Part shown: positions 34,832 through 43,422 of the stretch, piece by piece
Layout: each line of letters begins with the position of its first letter
Numbering within the stretch: the stretch's first letter is position 1
Source: Bacteroidetes bacterium GWF2_41_31
Lineage (GTDB): Bacteria; Bacteroidota; Bacteroidia; Bacteroidales; F082
Assembly: GCA_001769215.1 (NCBI GenBank)
Contig: MEOL01000037.1
Location: 165,185-229,184 of the forward strand
DNA length: 64,000 bases
Direction: 5' to 3'
Program-made: the position numbers and the translations under genes
Notes under the pieces: generated by a model
What the model was told of the DNA's origin: nothing
Seen by the model: only the letters and a program-made list of their open reading frames with translations
The model's database searches: none

Positions 34832-35395
34832 ATGAAGAAAAAAATAGTCATCCTGGCCTCAGGAAATGGGTCCAATGCCGAACGAATCATCACCTTTTTC
34901 AGGGAAAACGGACTTGCCGAAGTAACTTTGGTAATTACAAACAACCCAAAGGCAGGCGTGTTGGAACGATGTCAGCGCCTTGGTGTTAAATCAAAAATCG
35001 CTTCCCGCGACGATTTTTATACCCGACACCAGGTACTTGACTGGCTAAAGGATGAACAACCTGACCTCATCGTGCTGGCAGGGTTTCTTTGGTTGATCCC
35101 TGCCGAAATCATCCGGGCTTTTCGTGACAGGATTATCAACATTCATCCCGCCTTATTACCTGCCTATGGTGGAAGAGGAATGTACGGACATCATGTGCAT
35201 GAGGCCGTGATTGCGGCAAAAGAAGAAAAGTCAGGAATTACCATCCATTTTGTAAACGAAAAATACGACCAGGGAGATATCCTGTTTCAAGCCGATACCC
35301 TCATCACGCCATATGATACACCCGAAAGCCTGGCCGAAAAAATCCATCAACTGGAATATAGGTACTTCCCTGAAATTATTGAGTCGCTTCTTTAG
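34832..35395 (+). CDS. purN: Phosphoribosylglycinamide formyltransferase
   Basis: PurN transfers a formyl group from 10-formyl-tetrahydrofolate to GAR in purine synthesis. The 187-aa protein opens with IVILASGNGSNAERIITFF (phosphate-binding loop), then LAGFLWLIPAEIIRAF, and has the catalytic region INIHPALLPAYGGRGMYG (about 106-123, with His110 of the family's N-H-D triad near here). The folate-site aspartate is in KYDQGDILFQ (about 148-157). It is divergent from acpP, with 200 bp between them. Confidence 0.95.
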   Translation: MKKKIVILASGNGSNAERIITFFRENGLAEVTLVITNNPKAGVLERCQRLGVKSKIASRDDFYTRHQVLDWLKDEQPDLIVLAGFLWLIPAEIIRAFRDRIINIHPALLPAYGGRGMYGHHVHEAVIAAKEEKSGITIHFVNEKYDQGDILFQADTLITPYDTPESLAEKIHQLEYRYFPEIIESLL

Positions 35396-35791
35396 GAACA
35401 ATAAATGAATCACCTTGCCTCTGATAAATTACGTTAAAACACTTTATATTAGATTGATGTAGAAATGGAGATTATCCTATGCCTGGCGGATTTGGCTAGA
35501 CGAACATACGTTTCTCATCTGCTTGAGGCTGGTTTACCTCGGATAACTATTTGGCAAATTATTGATATTATGTATTTTAGGCAATTTCCTTTTGCCAATG
35601 AGGCATTTGCTTTTCTACGAGTAAGACCCCTTTCCCCAAGTTGTTAAAAATTTTTTGCTTTTTTAAAAAACATCCCCTACTTTTTTAATTTTATAAATAT
35701 CATATTGTGTACTTATTCAATCGATTACAACAATTTAAATTAATAAAAACAGGGGGAAGTATTTTGACATTTTTTTAAATTTTTTACGGCT

Positions 35792-35832
35792 TACCCCTAT
35801 CCCCTGCCTTTCCCCAAAAGGGAAAGGTGATA
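35792..35832 (+). repeat. REP-like element, left copy
   Basis: This ~41-nt element opens with TACCCC, continues through CCCTGC and TCCCC, contains a short palindrome (CTTTCCCC/GGGAAAG) and ends with TGATA. An inverted copy lies 64 nt downstream at 35897-35937. Paired, inverted, palindrome-bearing elements in a gene-free gap are typical of REP/BIME-like sequences. Confidence 0.55.
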
Positions 35833-35896
35833 GATTGGTCCTATATAACCACAAAACTTTATTAATTAATACTTATAACTCTAATTAACAATGTTT

Positions 35897-35937
35897 TATC
35901 ACTCCTCCCCTTTGGGGAGGAGCAGGGAGGTGGGGTA
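35897..35937 (-). repeat. REP-like element, right (inverted) copy
   Basis: Read on the minus strand it gives TACCCC, CCCTGC, TCCCC, AAAGGGG and TGATA in the same order and spacing as the left copy. Its internal palindrome CTCCTCCCC/GGGGAGGAG is a perfect 9-bp stem around TTT. The arms have compensatory differences relative to the left copy, which suggests that the hairpin structure is what is kept. Confidence 0.6.
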
Positions 35938-36096
35938 TTAATTCAGCATTGGCCTATTCTACAAGGTAGCCAGTTACTGTATTGTCAAACCAAGCGCGCT
36001 CCCTTCTGGAGGTAATGATTTACCGCAAGCCAAATAAAAACATACGTTGCGAAACACTTTCGACCCGCCGGATTGGAAAAAACCCTGCGGGTCAGG

Positions 36097-36552
36097 CTAA
36101 TTCCTCTTCATCAAAAACTCGATGGGTTTGTTGCCGCGGCTGTTCTCTTTCCTGAATACAAACAAAGAATCACCTTCTAATTCAAATACAATCCGGTTTG
36201 GATAAGGCCGATCCATGTTTTCAAACCGAAACAAATTCCCCCTGCTTTTACTTAACAAAAGCAATTGAGGGTGTAAATAGCCTTCACAATTCCCCAATTG
36301 TGTAAATACGGAATCATTGCGTTTAAAAATAACAAATTGCTCAACGCAGGTGGTGTCGGCAACCAATAAGGTGTACAACCGACCTTTAAAGGCAGAATCG
36401 CCAATGGATTTCCATTGCAGGTTAATCAACACGTTACCGGACGAAGACCAGTTCCCTTCAAGGGTCTTCATCTGAAGAAGAGCCTCTTCCGAATTGGGAA
36501 CACACCCGAACAGGAGAAAAAAAATTAGAAGAATCAATAACCGCCGTACCAT
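36097..36552 (-). CDS. Small lipoprotein (DUF6265-like)
   Basis: I prefer the ATG at 36552 (MVRRLLILLIFFLLFGCVPN), which directly gives a lipoprotein signal peptide with its cysteine at residue 17; an upstream ATG at 36573 is possible. The 151-aa product has a lipocalin-like beta pattern (LEGNWSSSGNVLINLQWKSI near 30-50, RIVFELEGDSLFVFRKEN near the end) resembling DUF6265 proteins. It is probably periplasmic-facing. It is divergent from thiL, with 99 bp between. Confidence 0.6.
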   Translation of the reverse strand: MVRRLLILLIFFLLFGCVPNSEEALLQMKTLEGNWSSSGNVLINLQWKSIGDSAFKGRLYTLLVADTTCVEQFVIFKRNDSVFTQLGNCEGYLHPQLLLLSKSRGNLFRFENMDRPYPNRIVFELEGDSLFVFRKENSRGNKPIEFLMKRN

Positions 36553-36628
36553 GCCAAATTTAATTAACCACAATTTACCGACTCCAAAGTAACAAAAAAC
36601 ACACCCCCCTTAAACCATGATTTTAGCT

Positions 36629-36636
36629 TATTTTTG
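36629..36636 (+). promoter_or_regulatory. Putative -7 element of thiL
   Basis: TATTTTTG fits TAnnTTTG, 15 nt before the chosen thiL start at 36652. This would give a very short leader and argues against the TTG start at 36634, which overlaps the element. Confidence 0.4.
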
Positions 36637-36651
36637 CGCAAAAATATCCCT

Positions 36652-37722
36652 ATGTCTGATTCAACAGAAAAACTCACCGACTTATCCGCACTAGGAGAAT
36701 TTGGACTCATCGATGAACTTACAAAAGGTATCGTTATCCTTCATGCTTCCACCAAAATGGGCGTGGGCGACGATGCCGCGGTAATTCAGCCGGAAACCGG
36801 AAAAGTGATGCTTGTTTCAAAGGATTTGCTCATCGAAGGCATTCACTTCGACATGGTTTATATGCCTTTAAAGCACCTGGGCTATAAGGCTGCGGTGGTG
36901 AATATTTCAGATATTGTGGCCATGAACGGTGCGCCAAAACAACTGCTGGTGGGATTGGGCGTTTCTTCAAAGTATTCTGCCGAAGCCATAAAAGAGATTT
37001 ATGACGGGATAAAAAAAGCCTGCGAAGTTTATCGGGTAGATTTAATTGGTGGTGACACCACTTCAAGTCCTGCCGGGTTGTTTTTAAGCCTCACCATCAT
37101 CGGCGAAGCCGATCCTGAAAAGGTTGTATACCGCAAAGGGGCTTCACCAAATGATTTGCTATGCGTGAGCGGCGATTTGGGAGCCGCCTACATGGGATTG
37201 TTATTATTGGAAAGAGAAAAAACCGTGTTCCTGGCCGATCCGAATATGCAACCCGATTTGTCGGACAAAGAATATCTGCTTGAGCGTCAATTAAAACCGG
37301 AAGCCAGGATTAATGTCCTGAAAATGCTTGAAGAAGCCGGTGTAAAGCCTACTTCGATGATCGACATTTCGGACGGACTGGCTTCAGAAGCCATGCATCT
37401 GTGCAAGGCTTCCGGGACAGGTTGTGCCATTTACGAAGATAAAATTCCCATCGACCAGTTGACTTTCGACACTGCTAAAGAGTTTAACATCGTACCTTCG
37501 GTTGCTGCTTTAAACGGAGGTGATGATTATGAGCTGCTGTTTACCATCAAACAGACCGACTTTGAAAAAGTAAAATTGATGGAAGGCCTCTCCATTATCG
37601 GATACATGACAGACGCCAGTGAAGGCGAACGACTGATTACCAACGACAACCAATCCATTCCACTCCGGGCGCAGGGTTGGGATGCCTTAAAGAGCAGAGA
37701 TCTGTTTCCGGGCAGGGAATAA
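36652..37722 (+). CDS. thiL: Thiamine-phosphate kinase
   Basis: ThiL phosphorylates thiamine monophosphate to the active cofactor thiamine pyrophosphate. I use the ATG at 36652 (MSDSTEKLTDL), giving 356 aa; a TTG 18 bases upstream lies in the promoter element. Motifs of the PurM/ThiL fold are present: MGVGDDAAVI (about 36-45), the Mg/ATP site DLIGGDTTSSPAGLFLSLTI (about 131-150), and SMIDISDGLASEAMHL (about 237-252) with GGDDYELLFTI near 290. The downstream TauE/SafE gene starts 29 bp later and may be co-transcribed. Confidence 0.93.
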   Translation: MSDSTEKLTDLSALGEFGLIDELTKGIVILHASTKMGVGDDAAVIQPETGKVMLVSKDLLIEGIHFDMVYMPLKHLGYKAAVVNISDIVAMNGAPKQLLVGLGVSSKYSAEAIKEIYDGIKKACEVYRVDLIGGDTTSSPAGLFLSLTIIGEADPEKVVYRKGASPNDLLCVSGDLGAAYMGLLLLEREKTVFLADPNMQPDLSDKEYLLERQLKPEARINVLKMLEEAGVKPTSMIDISDGLASEAMHLCKASGTGCAIYEDKIPIDQLTFDTAKEFNIVPSVAALNGGDDYELLFTIKQTDFEKVKLMEGLSIIGYMTDASEGERLITNDNQSIPLRAQGWDALKSRDLFPGRE

Positions 37723-37751
37723 CCTTTCGCAACCTATTTATCTTTAGCAGC

Positions 37752-38546
37752 ATGACCACAGTTGAAATTATCATTCTTATTACGGCGGGTTTGATGGTTG
37801 GGTTCATCAATACGCTGGCAGGGGGTGGCAGCATTATCTCTCTGTCAGTACTTATGCTCATGGGTTTGCCGGCAGGCATGGCCAATGGAACCAACCGCAT
37901 TGCCATCACCATTCAAACCCTCGCGGCCACCAGCAGTTTCCATCAGCAAAAAGCACTTGAATTGCGAAAAGCAATCTACCTGTCAATTCCAACTGTTTTA
38001 GGTTCGCTTATCGGTGCCTGGCTGGCCGTTGATATTCGGGAGGACATTTTTGAAAAAGCCATCGGCGTTATCATGCTGGTGATGTTGGTGTTTATCTTTT
38101 ACAAACCTCAGAAATACATTTATGGCAGGGCTGAAATTTCAAGCAAACCCCTTAGCTGGAAACTCTTACTCATCTTCTTCCTGATCGGTATTTATGGCGG
38201 ATTTATTCACCTGGGCGTAGGTTACTTTTTGCTTGCGGGCATTGTGGCCGGTGCTGGTTTCAACCTGGTAAAAGCCAACGCCATCAAGGTATTTATCGTG
38301 CTGGCGTATTCGCCCTTTACCTTGTTGGTTTTCCTGTGGTATAACCAGGTGAACTGGGTTTATGGCCTTATCCTGGCCATTGGCAATGTAACCGGAGCCC
38401 TGATTGCATCGCGGTTAGCCGTAAGCAAAGGCGTTGATTTTGTGAAATGGGTTATAGTAGTGATCATCCTCATCACTGCCGCCGACATGTTCGGAATTTA
38501 CGATTTTAAAAGCGTCGTTAGCGGATTATTGCCACAACTTCACTAA
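37752..38546 (+). CDS. TauE/SafE family sulfite exporter-type permease
   Basis: The start is the ATG at 37752 (MTTVEIIILITAGLMVGFIN), giving 264 aa with about eight membrane helices. The family's duplicated motif is visible as GFINTLAGGGSIISLSVLML (about 17-36) and GIYGGFIHLGVGYFLLAGIV (about 151-170). Members move sulfite, sulfoacetate or related anions across the inner membrane; the substrate here is not evident. It probably forms an operon with thiL, though no functional link is obvious. Confidence 0.9.
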   Translation: MTTVEIIILITAGLMVGFINTLAGGGSIISLSVLMLMGLPAGMANGTNRIAITIQTLAATSSFHQQKALELRKAIYLSIPTVLGSLIGAWLAVDIREDIFEKAIGVIMLVMLVFIFYKPQKYIYGRAEISSKPLSWKLLLIFFLIGIYGGFIHLGVGYFLLAGIVAGAGFNLVKANAIKVFIVLAYSPFTLLVFLWYNQVNWVYGLILAIGNVTGALIASRLAVSKGVDFVKWVIVVIILITAADMFGIYDFKSVVSGLLPQLH

Positions 38547-38617
38547 AATACAGCCTGACTGCCGAATCCGATCTGATTAATCGCTTTTTCCTACATTTGG
38601 GGTTTAATACTCCCAAC

Positions 38618-39598
38618 ATGAAGAAATTATCTTTCCTCTTTCTTGCCTTGATTCTATTTGGCTGTACTCCTTCCCCTGCCCCAAAACATCCCACCTGGGC
38701 ACTGGCCATCCATGGAGGTGCCGGCACCATCACCAAAGAAAGTATGACTCCCGAACTGGAACAACAATATCAGGAAAAACTGGGTGAAGCCCTACAGGCA
38801 GGATCGGGAATCCTCAAAAACGGTGGCACCAGCCTGGAGGCGGTTTGCGCAGCCATTAATGTGATGGAAGACTCTCCGCTTTTTAATGCCGGAAAAGGGG
38901 CTGTTTTTACAGCCGAAGGCGTAAACGAAATGGATGCTTCCATTATGAATGGTGAAAACCTGATGGCCGGTGCCGTGGCCGGTGTAAAACACATCAAGAA
39001 CCCCATTTTAGCTGCCCGGGCGGTGATGGAAAAAAGTCCCCATGTGATGCTCATGGGTGATGGTGCCGAGAAATTCGCTGAAGAACAGGGCATCGAACTT
39101 GTCGACAGCAGCTACTTTTTTACTGAAAGCCGATGGAACAGCTACTTAAAAGCGCGGGAAAAAGCGACCAAAGAAAAATTCGGAACCTGCGGAGCCGTGG
39201 CGCTCGACAAGCACGGAAATCTGGCTGCAGGAACCTCCACCGGGGGAATGACCTACAAAATGAAAGGACGTGTGGGCGATTCTCCCATTATCGGAGCTGG
39301 GACTTATGCTGACAACAATGGTTGCGCCATTTCTGCCACCGGACATGGAGAATTCTTTATTCGCAATGTGGTGGCCTTTCAAATAGATGCTTTGATGAAA
39401 TACAAACACCTGTCGCTGGATGAAGCAGCCCGATACATGATTTTTGAGGTATTAAAACCAATGGGTGGAGAGGGGGGCGTGATTGCGCTCGATACATTGG
39501 GAAATATATCCATGCCTTTTAACACAGCCGGCATGTACAGAGGAACAATCACTTCTGAAAAAAATGCTGAAGTAAAAATCTATGGTGATGAACACTAA
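38618..39598 (+). CDS. Isoaspartyl peptidase / L-asparaginase (Ntn hydrolase), secreted lipoprotein
   Basis: The ATG at 38618 gives 326 aa with a lipoprotein signal (LFLALILFGCTPSP, Cys at residue 15). The family self-cleaves before a threonine that becomes the catalytic nucleophile, here in KEKFGTCGAVALDKHGN (Thr near residue 188). The flanking GTSTGGMTYKMKGRVGDSPI and GAGTYADNNGCAISATGHGE are strongly conserved family blocks. The N-terminal block AIHGGAGTITKESMTPE is typical. It removes isoaspartyl residues from peptides or hydrolyses asparagine outside the cytoplasm (location inferred from the signal). Confidence 0.92.
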   Translation: MKKLSFLFLALILFGCTPSPAPKHPTWALAIHGGAGTITKESMTPELEQQYQEKLGEALQAGSGILKNGGTSLEAVCAAINVMEDSPLFNAGKGAVFTAEGVNEMDASIMNGENLMAGAVAGVKHIKNPILAARAVMEKSPHVMLMGDGAEKFAEEQGIELVDSSYFFTESRWNSYLKAREKATKEKFGTCGAVALDKHGNLAAGTSTGGMTYKMKGRVGDSPIIGAGTYADNNGCAISATGHGEFFIRNVVAFQIDALMKYKHLSLDEAARYMIFEVLKPMGGEGGVIALDTLGNISMPFNTAGMYRGTITSEKNAEVKIYGDEH

Positions 39599-39627
39599 AA
39601 AAAGGTGGCTCTCAACGAAAGCCACCT
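39597..39627 (-). terminator. Intrinsic terminator for the minus-strand T9SS gene
   Basis: An 8-bp perfect stem (39603-39610 with 39620-39627) with a 9-nt loop is followed on the minus strand by seven T residues (plus-strand A-tract 39597-39603). It sits right at the end of the converging asparaginase gene and serves the T9SS gene reading toward it. Confidence 0.7.
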
Positions 39628-39649
39628 GGTCATCATCAACCTATTAATC

Positions 39650-39712
39650 AAATCAACCTTTCCCTGAATTTTACCCCTTACCCTAAAGGGTGATTCAGGG
39701 AAAGGTTGATTT
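39650..39712. repeat. 20-bp perfect inverted repeat with 23-nt loop
   Basis: The arms 39650-39669 and 39693-39712 are perfect complements, and the loop carries a second small palindrome (CCCTAAAGGG). It lies between two convergent genes, upstream (minus strand) of the T-tract terminator, so it may be a second transcription stop, an RNA-stability hairpin or a REP-like relic. Confidence 0.65.
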
Positions 39713-39760
39713 GCGGATTAAATTAATACTGCTGATAAATAATTACAAATCAACAAAAAA

Positions 39761-41092
39761 CTATCTTTTTACAACCATCTTTTTTGTGGTCGTTTTACCG
39801 TCCAGAATAACCTGAACAAAATAAATGCCTTCGTCCAAACCGGAAGCCTGAATGGTTACTTCAAACAAATCGTCGTTTACCTGACCGCTAAATAGTTTTT
39901 CGCGTTGGCTTCCATCCTGATTTAACAGCAACACCTCTATATTTTTTCCATTGGCATTTCCAATTTTCACTGTTCCTGTTTTCTTCACAGGATTGGGGTA
40001 AACCGAAATCAACGCTTCATTTTCCAAACCTGTTGAAGCTGATTCCTCTGCGTTTGCAGGATCAAAAAGCAGAAACCCCATGGGCGTATTCCATTTGTTG
40101 CCGTGTCCGGGCTGGTTTCCTTTAAAACCTCTGCCTTTGCGGTGGTTGTTCATTCCGTATTTTGGGCAATCAATCAAATCAGGATTCAGGCCTCTGATTT
40201 CGTCAAGCGATTGCCTGATTTCGCTGCTGTGATTCAAAGCGATATCTCTCACAGCCTGCATGCTTTCCTGCATATCGGCCCGCATGGCATCGAAGTTGGG
40301 ATCGTCCCGGCGTGCTCCGGGCACAAAATCTTCGCTCTCGCGCCAGGCTTTAAACATCGCCTTGCGCACCTGTATCTTTTGGCGGGCCAGATCAATGGTT
40401 TCTTTTTCGGCATTGGAAAGGTTGCTGTCGAAAGCAAGCCGTTCTTTGGCAACTACCGGAATCATTTCATTGTTAATCATCGGATTAACTCCCGACTGCA
40501 TTCCATTTCTCCCGTTAGGACAATTGCCTTTCCCCACATTTCCATTTCTGCCCATGCCACGTCCTGCACCCTGTCCAAATCCGGGGAAGGGTCGCTCAGG
40601 ATTCATCAGCAATAAAGTCTGAGGATTTTCAAGCCGGTCGATCCAAAATTCAGGACCTGTATTCCCATCCGCATTTTTCATTTGAGTGACCCCGTTTTTT
40701 TCATGAATGGCTTGTATATCTTCCCCCCATTTCGATTTGTGGTCGTCGATAAACTGCCTATACGCTTTGTTTTGATCGGGATGATTGGCCGTAATTTCTT
40801 CGGCCCGGACAACACAATTGAAGTTACCGTCATTTGCGTTTCTGCCGCGTTTACCATTCTGTGCGAACCTGCCATTGCCAAAGGTCGTCTGAATTTCCTC
40901 TAACCGGGCTTTTTCCTGTGCAGACAGCGATTGTACATAAATATTTTGTTGCTCAACAAGCAAAGGTTTCACCTGTTCATCAAAATATTTTTTAACTTCT
41001 TCGCGTGTTTGTTGTCTTTGAGCATTCTGCCCGATCAGCAGGGAAGAGAAAAGTAACATCAAAGTGGTTACCCATAAAATTCGATTATTCAT
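39761..41092 (-). CDS. T9SS type A sorted protein with Asn/Gly/Arg-rich helical body
   Basis: The 443-aa protein has a signal peptide (1-21, ending LIGQNAQ). A helical, charged body includes VKKYFDEQVKPLLVEQQNIY and LSAQEKARLEEIQTTF, and low-complexity Gly/Asn/Arg stretches follow (GRGMGRNGNVGKGNCPNGRN). The type A sorting domain is at about 365-443 (LISVYPNPVKKTGTVKIG and LDEGIYFVQVILDG). I do not recognise the body. The helical part with a 'LSAQEKARLEE' phrase loosely recalls Spy/LTxxQ metal-stress chaperones (weak). It is divergent from the cytochrome operon, with 194 bp between them. Confidence 0.75.
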   Translation of the reverse strand: MNNRILWVTTLMLLFSSLLIGQNAQRQQTREEVKKYFDEQVKPLLVEQQNIYVQSLSAQEKARLEEIQTTFGNGRFAQNGKRGRNANDGNFNCVVRAEEITANHPDQNKAYRQFIDDHKSKWGEDIQAIHEKNGVTQMKNADGNTGPEFWIDRLENPQTLLLMNPERPFPGFGQGAGRGMGRNGNVGKGNCPNGRNGMQSGVNPMINNEMIPVVAKERLAFDSNLSNAEKETIDLARQKIQVRKAMFKAWRESEDFVPGARRDDPNFDAMRADMQESMQAVRDIALNHSSEIRQSLDEIRGLNPDLIDCPKYGMNNHRKGRGFKGNQPGHGNKWNTPMGFLLFDPANAEESASTGLENEALISVYPNPVKKTGTVKIGNANGKNIEVLLLNQDGSQREKLFSGQVNDDLFEVTIQASGLDEGIYFVQVILDGKTTTKKMVVKR

Positions 41093-41286
41093 AGTTCAAA
41101 GTTTTAAGATTTTCAGTTTAGACATTCCTATTGTTACAAACATTCCCCGATTTGTAAACTTTTTATGGATGGGTTGTAAATTTGGGGGAAAAAACCATGG
41201 TGTTAATATTTTGTTAATATTATTCTTGTTGCAACATGTATATTTTATTGGCGTTAATTTGCAATCATTAAAATTCAATCTAAATT

Positions 41287-41991
41287 ATGAGGGAGTTAAC
41301 AACCAGAATGGGAGGATTTCTTTTCCTGGCTCTGATTTTTGCTGTTTTTTCAGGTTGTAAAAACGAGCCTGATCCTATCATTGATGATACCATTATTATA
41401 AGTGATGTGTGTTACGAAGATACGGTGTATTTTCAAAACGACATTCTGCCCATGCTTTCGTCCACTTGTGGAACCGCCGGATGTCATAATATAGGTACAG
41501 CAAAAAAAGGCGTTGTGCTAATTGATTACCTATCAGTCATGCGAACAGGAGGGATCAACACGGGCAATCCCGCATCAAGCGATATTTATGAGGCAGTAAA
41601 TGGCTCGGACGAGCGCATGCCTCCTTCACCCAAGCCTCAATGGACAAACCTGCAAAAAAACCTGCTACTCACCTGGATTTCGCAAGGGGCTAAGAATAAT
41701 AAATGCTTAAACCTGCCTTACTGCGACACGACAAATATTACCTATACAGGAAGTGTGGTGCCCATTTTTGAAAAATACTGTTACCCTTGCCATAGTGGCC
41801 CAAACCCCTCTTATTACCTGGACTTGAGTAATTTTGCACAGCTCTCCGCTTTTATTGAGAATGGGGTTTTGGTGGGTGCAATCAATCGCGAACCCGGTAA
41901 TTACCCCATGCCAAAAGGCAGCGATCCCCTTACCCGCTGTGAAATCAGAACCATTGAAATTTGGATTGAAAACGGTACACCAACTAACTAA
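41287..41991 (+). CDS. Di-domain c-type cytochrome lipoprotein
   Basis: The 234-aa protein has a lipobox (IFAVFSGCKNE, Cys near residue 22) and two related domains of about 90 residues. The first has STCGTAGCHN, a CxxxxCH haem-attachment variant, and an ERMPPSPK methionine. The second has KYCYPCHSG (CxxCH) and NYPMPKGSDPL, whose methionine is the likely distal haem ligand. It would be an outer-membrane- or periplasm-anchored electron carrier. The second domain closely matches the next gene product. It begins a tight five-gene operon; the next start is two bases after its stop. Confidence 0.8.
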   Translation: MRELTTRMGGFLFLALIFAVFSGCKNEPDPIIDDTIIISDVCYEDTVYFQNDILPMLSSTCGTAGCHNIGTAKKGVVLIDYLSVMRTGGINTGNPASSDIYEAVNGSDERMPPSPKPQWTNLQKNLLLTWISQGAKNNKCLNLPYCDTTNITYTGSVVPIFEKYCYPCHSGPNPSYYLDLSNFAQLSAFIENGVLVGAINREPGNYPMPKGSDPLTRCEIRTIEIWIENGTPTN

Positions 41992-41992
41992 A

Positions 41993-42364
41993 ATGAAAAG
42001 AACAATCACCCTGACCATCGCATTTATTACCCTGGTTTTAATGAATGCATGTTATTACGACAGCGAAGAAGCGCTTTATCCCCAGAATAGCCTCTGCGAC
42101 ACAACCAATGTAAGTTATTCTACAACCGTTTTCCCAATTCTTTCGGCACAATGTGTCGGATGTCATTCGGGGTTCGGAGCCAATGGAAATGTTCAGCTCG
42201 ACAGTTACGAAAATATTGTATCAGCAGTTAACAATGGGAGCTTGTTGGGAGCTATCAGGCATGAATCAGGTTGGTCGCCAATGCCAAAAAACACGAATCA
42301 ACTGGACGATTGTACCATCAGGAAGCTGGAAATATGGGTGGCCAATGGTACTCCAAACAACTAA
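41993..42364 (+). CDS. Single-domain c-type cytochrome lipoprotein
   Basis: The start is the ATG at 41993 (MKRTITLTIAFITLVLMNAC), giving 123 aa with a lipobox cysteine at residue 20. The haem motif is SAQCVGCHSGFGANGN and the distal-methionine segment is GWSPMPKNTNQLDDC. It ends KLEIWVANGTPNN, almost the same as the end of the preceding protein (TIEIWIENGTPTN). So it looks like a duplicated second domain of its neighbour. Likely a periplasmic-facing haem carrier in the same chain. Confidence 0.8.
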   Translation: MKRTITLTIAFITLVLMNACYYDSEEALYPQNSLCDTTNVSYSTTVFPILSAQCVGCHSGFGANGNVQLDSYENIVSAVNNGSLLGAIRHESGWSPMPKNTNQLDDCTIRKLEIWVANGTPNN

Positions 42365-42376
42365 TATCTCCGGGTT

Positions 42377-42811
42377 ATGAAAAAATGGAAAATATTCCTG
42401 ATAACCACTTTGTCAATAGGAATTATTGCCGGAATCTATGTTTGGTTCTTCATGGTTAACAAACCTCATCGCGACATTGAACAAGCGTTACCAGATTATA
42501 CAGAAACGGCAGAAAATTTATATGCGCATTACGCCAATGGCTTAAATACAGAGACGAAGAACTATGATGGTGCAATCATCCGGTTTTCGGGGAAAGTTAC
42601 CAAAATTGAATCTGTTGATTCGCTGAAAGTGCTTGTTTTTGTGTTTAATGAAGGGGTGTTTGGTGATGAAGGCATTCGCTGCACCCTGTTACCATGGCAC
42701 AACAAAAACATTCCCGATTTAATCCCTGATCAACCCATTACCATAAAAGGCTTTTGTTCCGGTTATAATGGAACAGACATCATTCTGCAGCAATGTTCAA
42801 TCATTAACTAA
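42377..42811 (+). CDS. OB-fold (tRNA_anti-like) membrane-anchored protein
   Basis: The 144-aa protein has a single N-terminal membrane anchor (about 5-27) and then an OB-fold domain of the tRNA_anti-like group: YDGAIIRFSGKVTKIESVDS (about 63-82), EGIRCTLLPWHNKNIPDLIP, and PITIKGFCSGYNGTDIILQQ at the end. In Bacteroidota such extracytoplasmic OB proteins often accompany c-type haem or YceI genes. It has no RNA-related partner here. It is spaced 12 bp from both neighbours, in one operon. Confidence 0.75.
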   Translation: MKKWKIFLITTLSIGIIAGIYVWFFMVNKPHRDIEQALPDYTETAENLYAHYANGLNTETKNYDGAIIRFSGKVTKIESVDSLKVLVFVFNEGVFGDEGIRCTLLPWHNKNIPDLIPDQPITIKGFCSGYNGTDIILQQCSIIN

Positions 42812-42823
42812 TAATAACTAACC

Positions 42824-43378
42824 ATGAAAAAACTCACACTGCTTTTAATAATTTCGCTCACCTTTTTCCAATATGGGAATGCACAACGATATCTCACTAA
42901 AAACGGACAAATTTCTTTTTTTTCTGACGGGCCGCTTGAAAAAATCGAGGCCCAAAACAACCAGGTGAACTCGGTACTGGACGTAAAATCAGGGGATTTT
43001 GTTTATAAAGTGTTGATGAAGTCGTTTCTCTTTGAGAAAGCCCTTATGCAGGAGCATTTCAATGAAAATTACGTCGAAAGTGATCAATTTCCCAATGCTA
43101 CCTTTGTAGGGAAAATTACCAACCCGGAAGCCATCGATTTTACCAAACCAGGCACTTACGATGCCATCGTAGAAGGCAAACTGACCATCCACGGGGTAAC
43201 AAAACCGGTGAAAGAACAGGGTACATTTCAAGTTTCAACGGAAGCTATTGTTGGCAAATCGGTGTTTAAAATAAAATTGGCCGACTACCACATCAGTATC
43301 CCGGGGGCAGTTACCGGAAAAATTGCCGAAGAAATTGAAATCAGGGTGGATGTTCGTCTCGACCCTCTTAAATTTTAA
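42824..43378 (+). CDS. YceI family protein
   Basis: The 184-aa periplasmic protein has a signal peptide (1-20, ending GNAQR) and a YceI lipocalin-like fold. Strands include KNGQISFFSDGPLEKIEAQN, MQEHFNENYVESDQFPNATF (about 76-95) and the signature GKLTIHGVTKPVKEQGTFQV (about 120-139). YceI proteins bind polyisoprenoids, fatty acids or quinone-like lipids. Beside cytochromes, a lipid-soluble redox carrier is an attractive ligand (inference). Confidence 0.9.
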   Translation: MKKLTLLLIISLTFFQYGNAQRYLTKNGQISFFSDGPLEKIEAQNNQVNSVLDVKSGDFVYKVLMKSFLFEKALMQEHFNENYVESDQFPNATFVGKITNPEAIDFTKPGTYDAIVEGKLTIHGVTKPVKEQGTFQVSTEAIVGKSVFKIKLADYHISIPGAVTGKIAEEIEIRVDVRLDPLKF

Positions 43379-43422
43379 CCAGTTCGATCATGCTTTTCTC
43401 CAAACCAATACATCCCAAAATA

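Larger units (their letters stand above)
35396..36096. other. 701-bp AT-rich intergenic region without a supported gene
   Basis: The region holds AT-rich DNA and a pair of REP-like elements (listed separately) between about 35790 and 35940. The only ORF above 50 codons (35465-35647) shows no family motif, signal peptide or coding-like composition, so I leave it out. The remaining DNA, including 35941-36096, shows no RNA gene that I can recognise. Confidence 0.5.

Noticed and set aside
35465..35647. 60-aa ORF in the purN-lipoprotein gap
   Set aside because: No family motif, no signal, composition not protein-like, and it lies in AT-rich DNA with REP-like elements.
43390..43422. Upstream start for the DUF5777-like barrel
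   Set aside because: The extra 11 residues precede a signal peptide that begins cleanly at the ATG at 43423.
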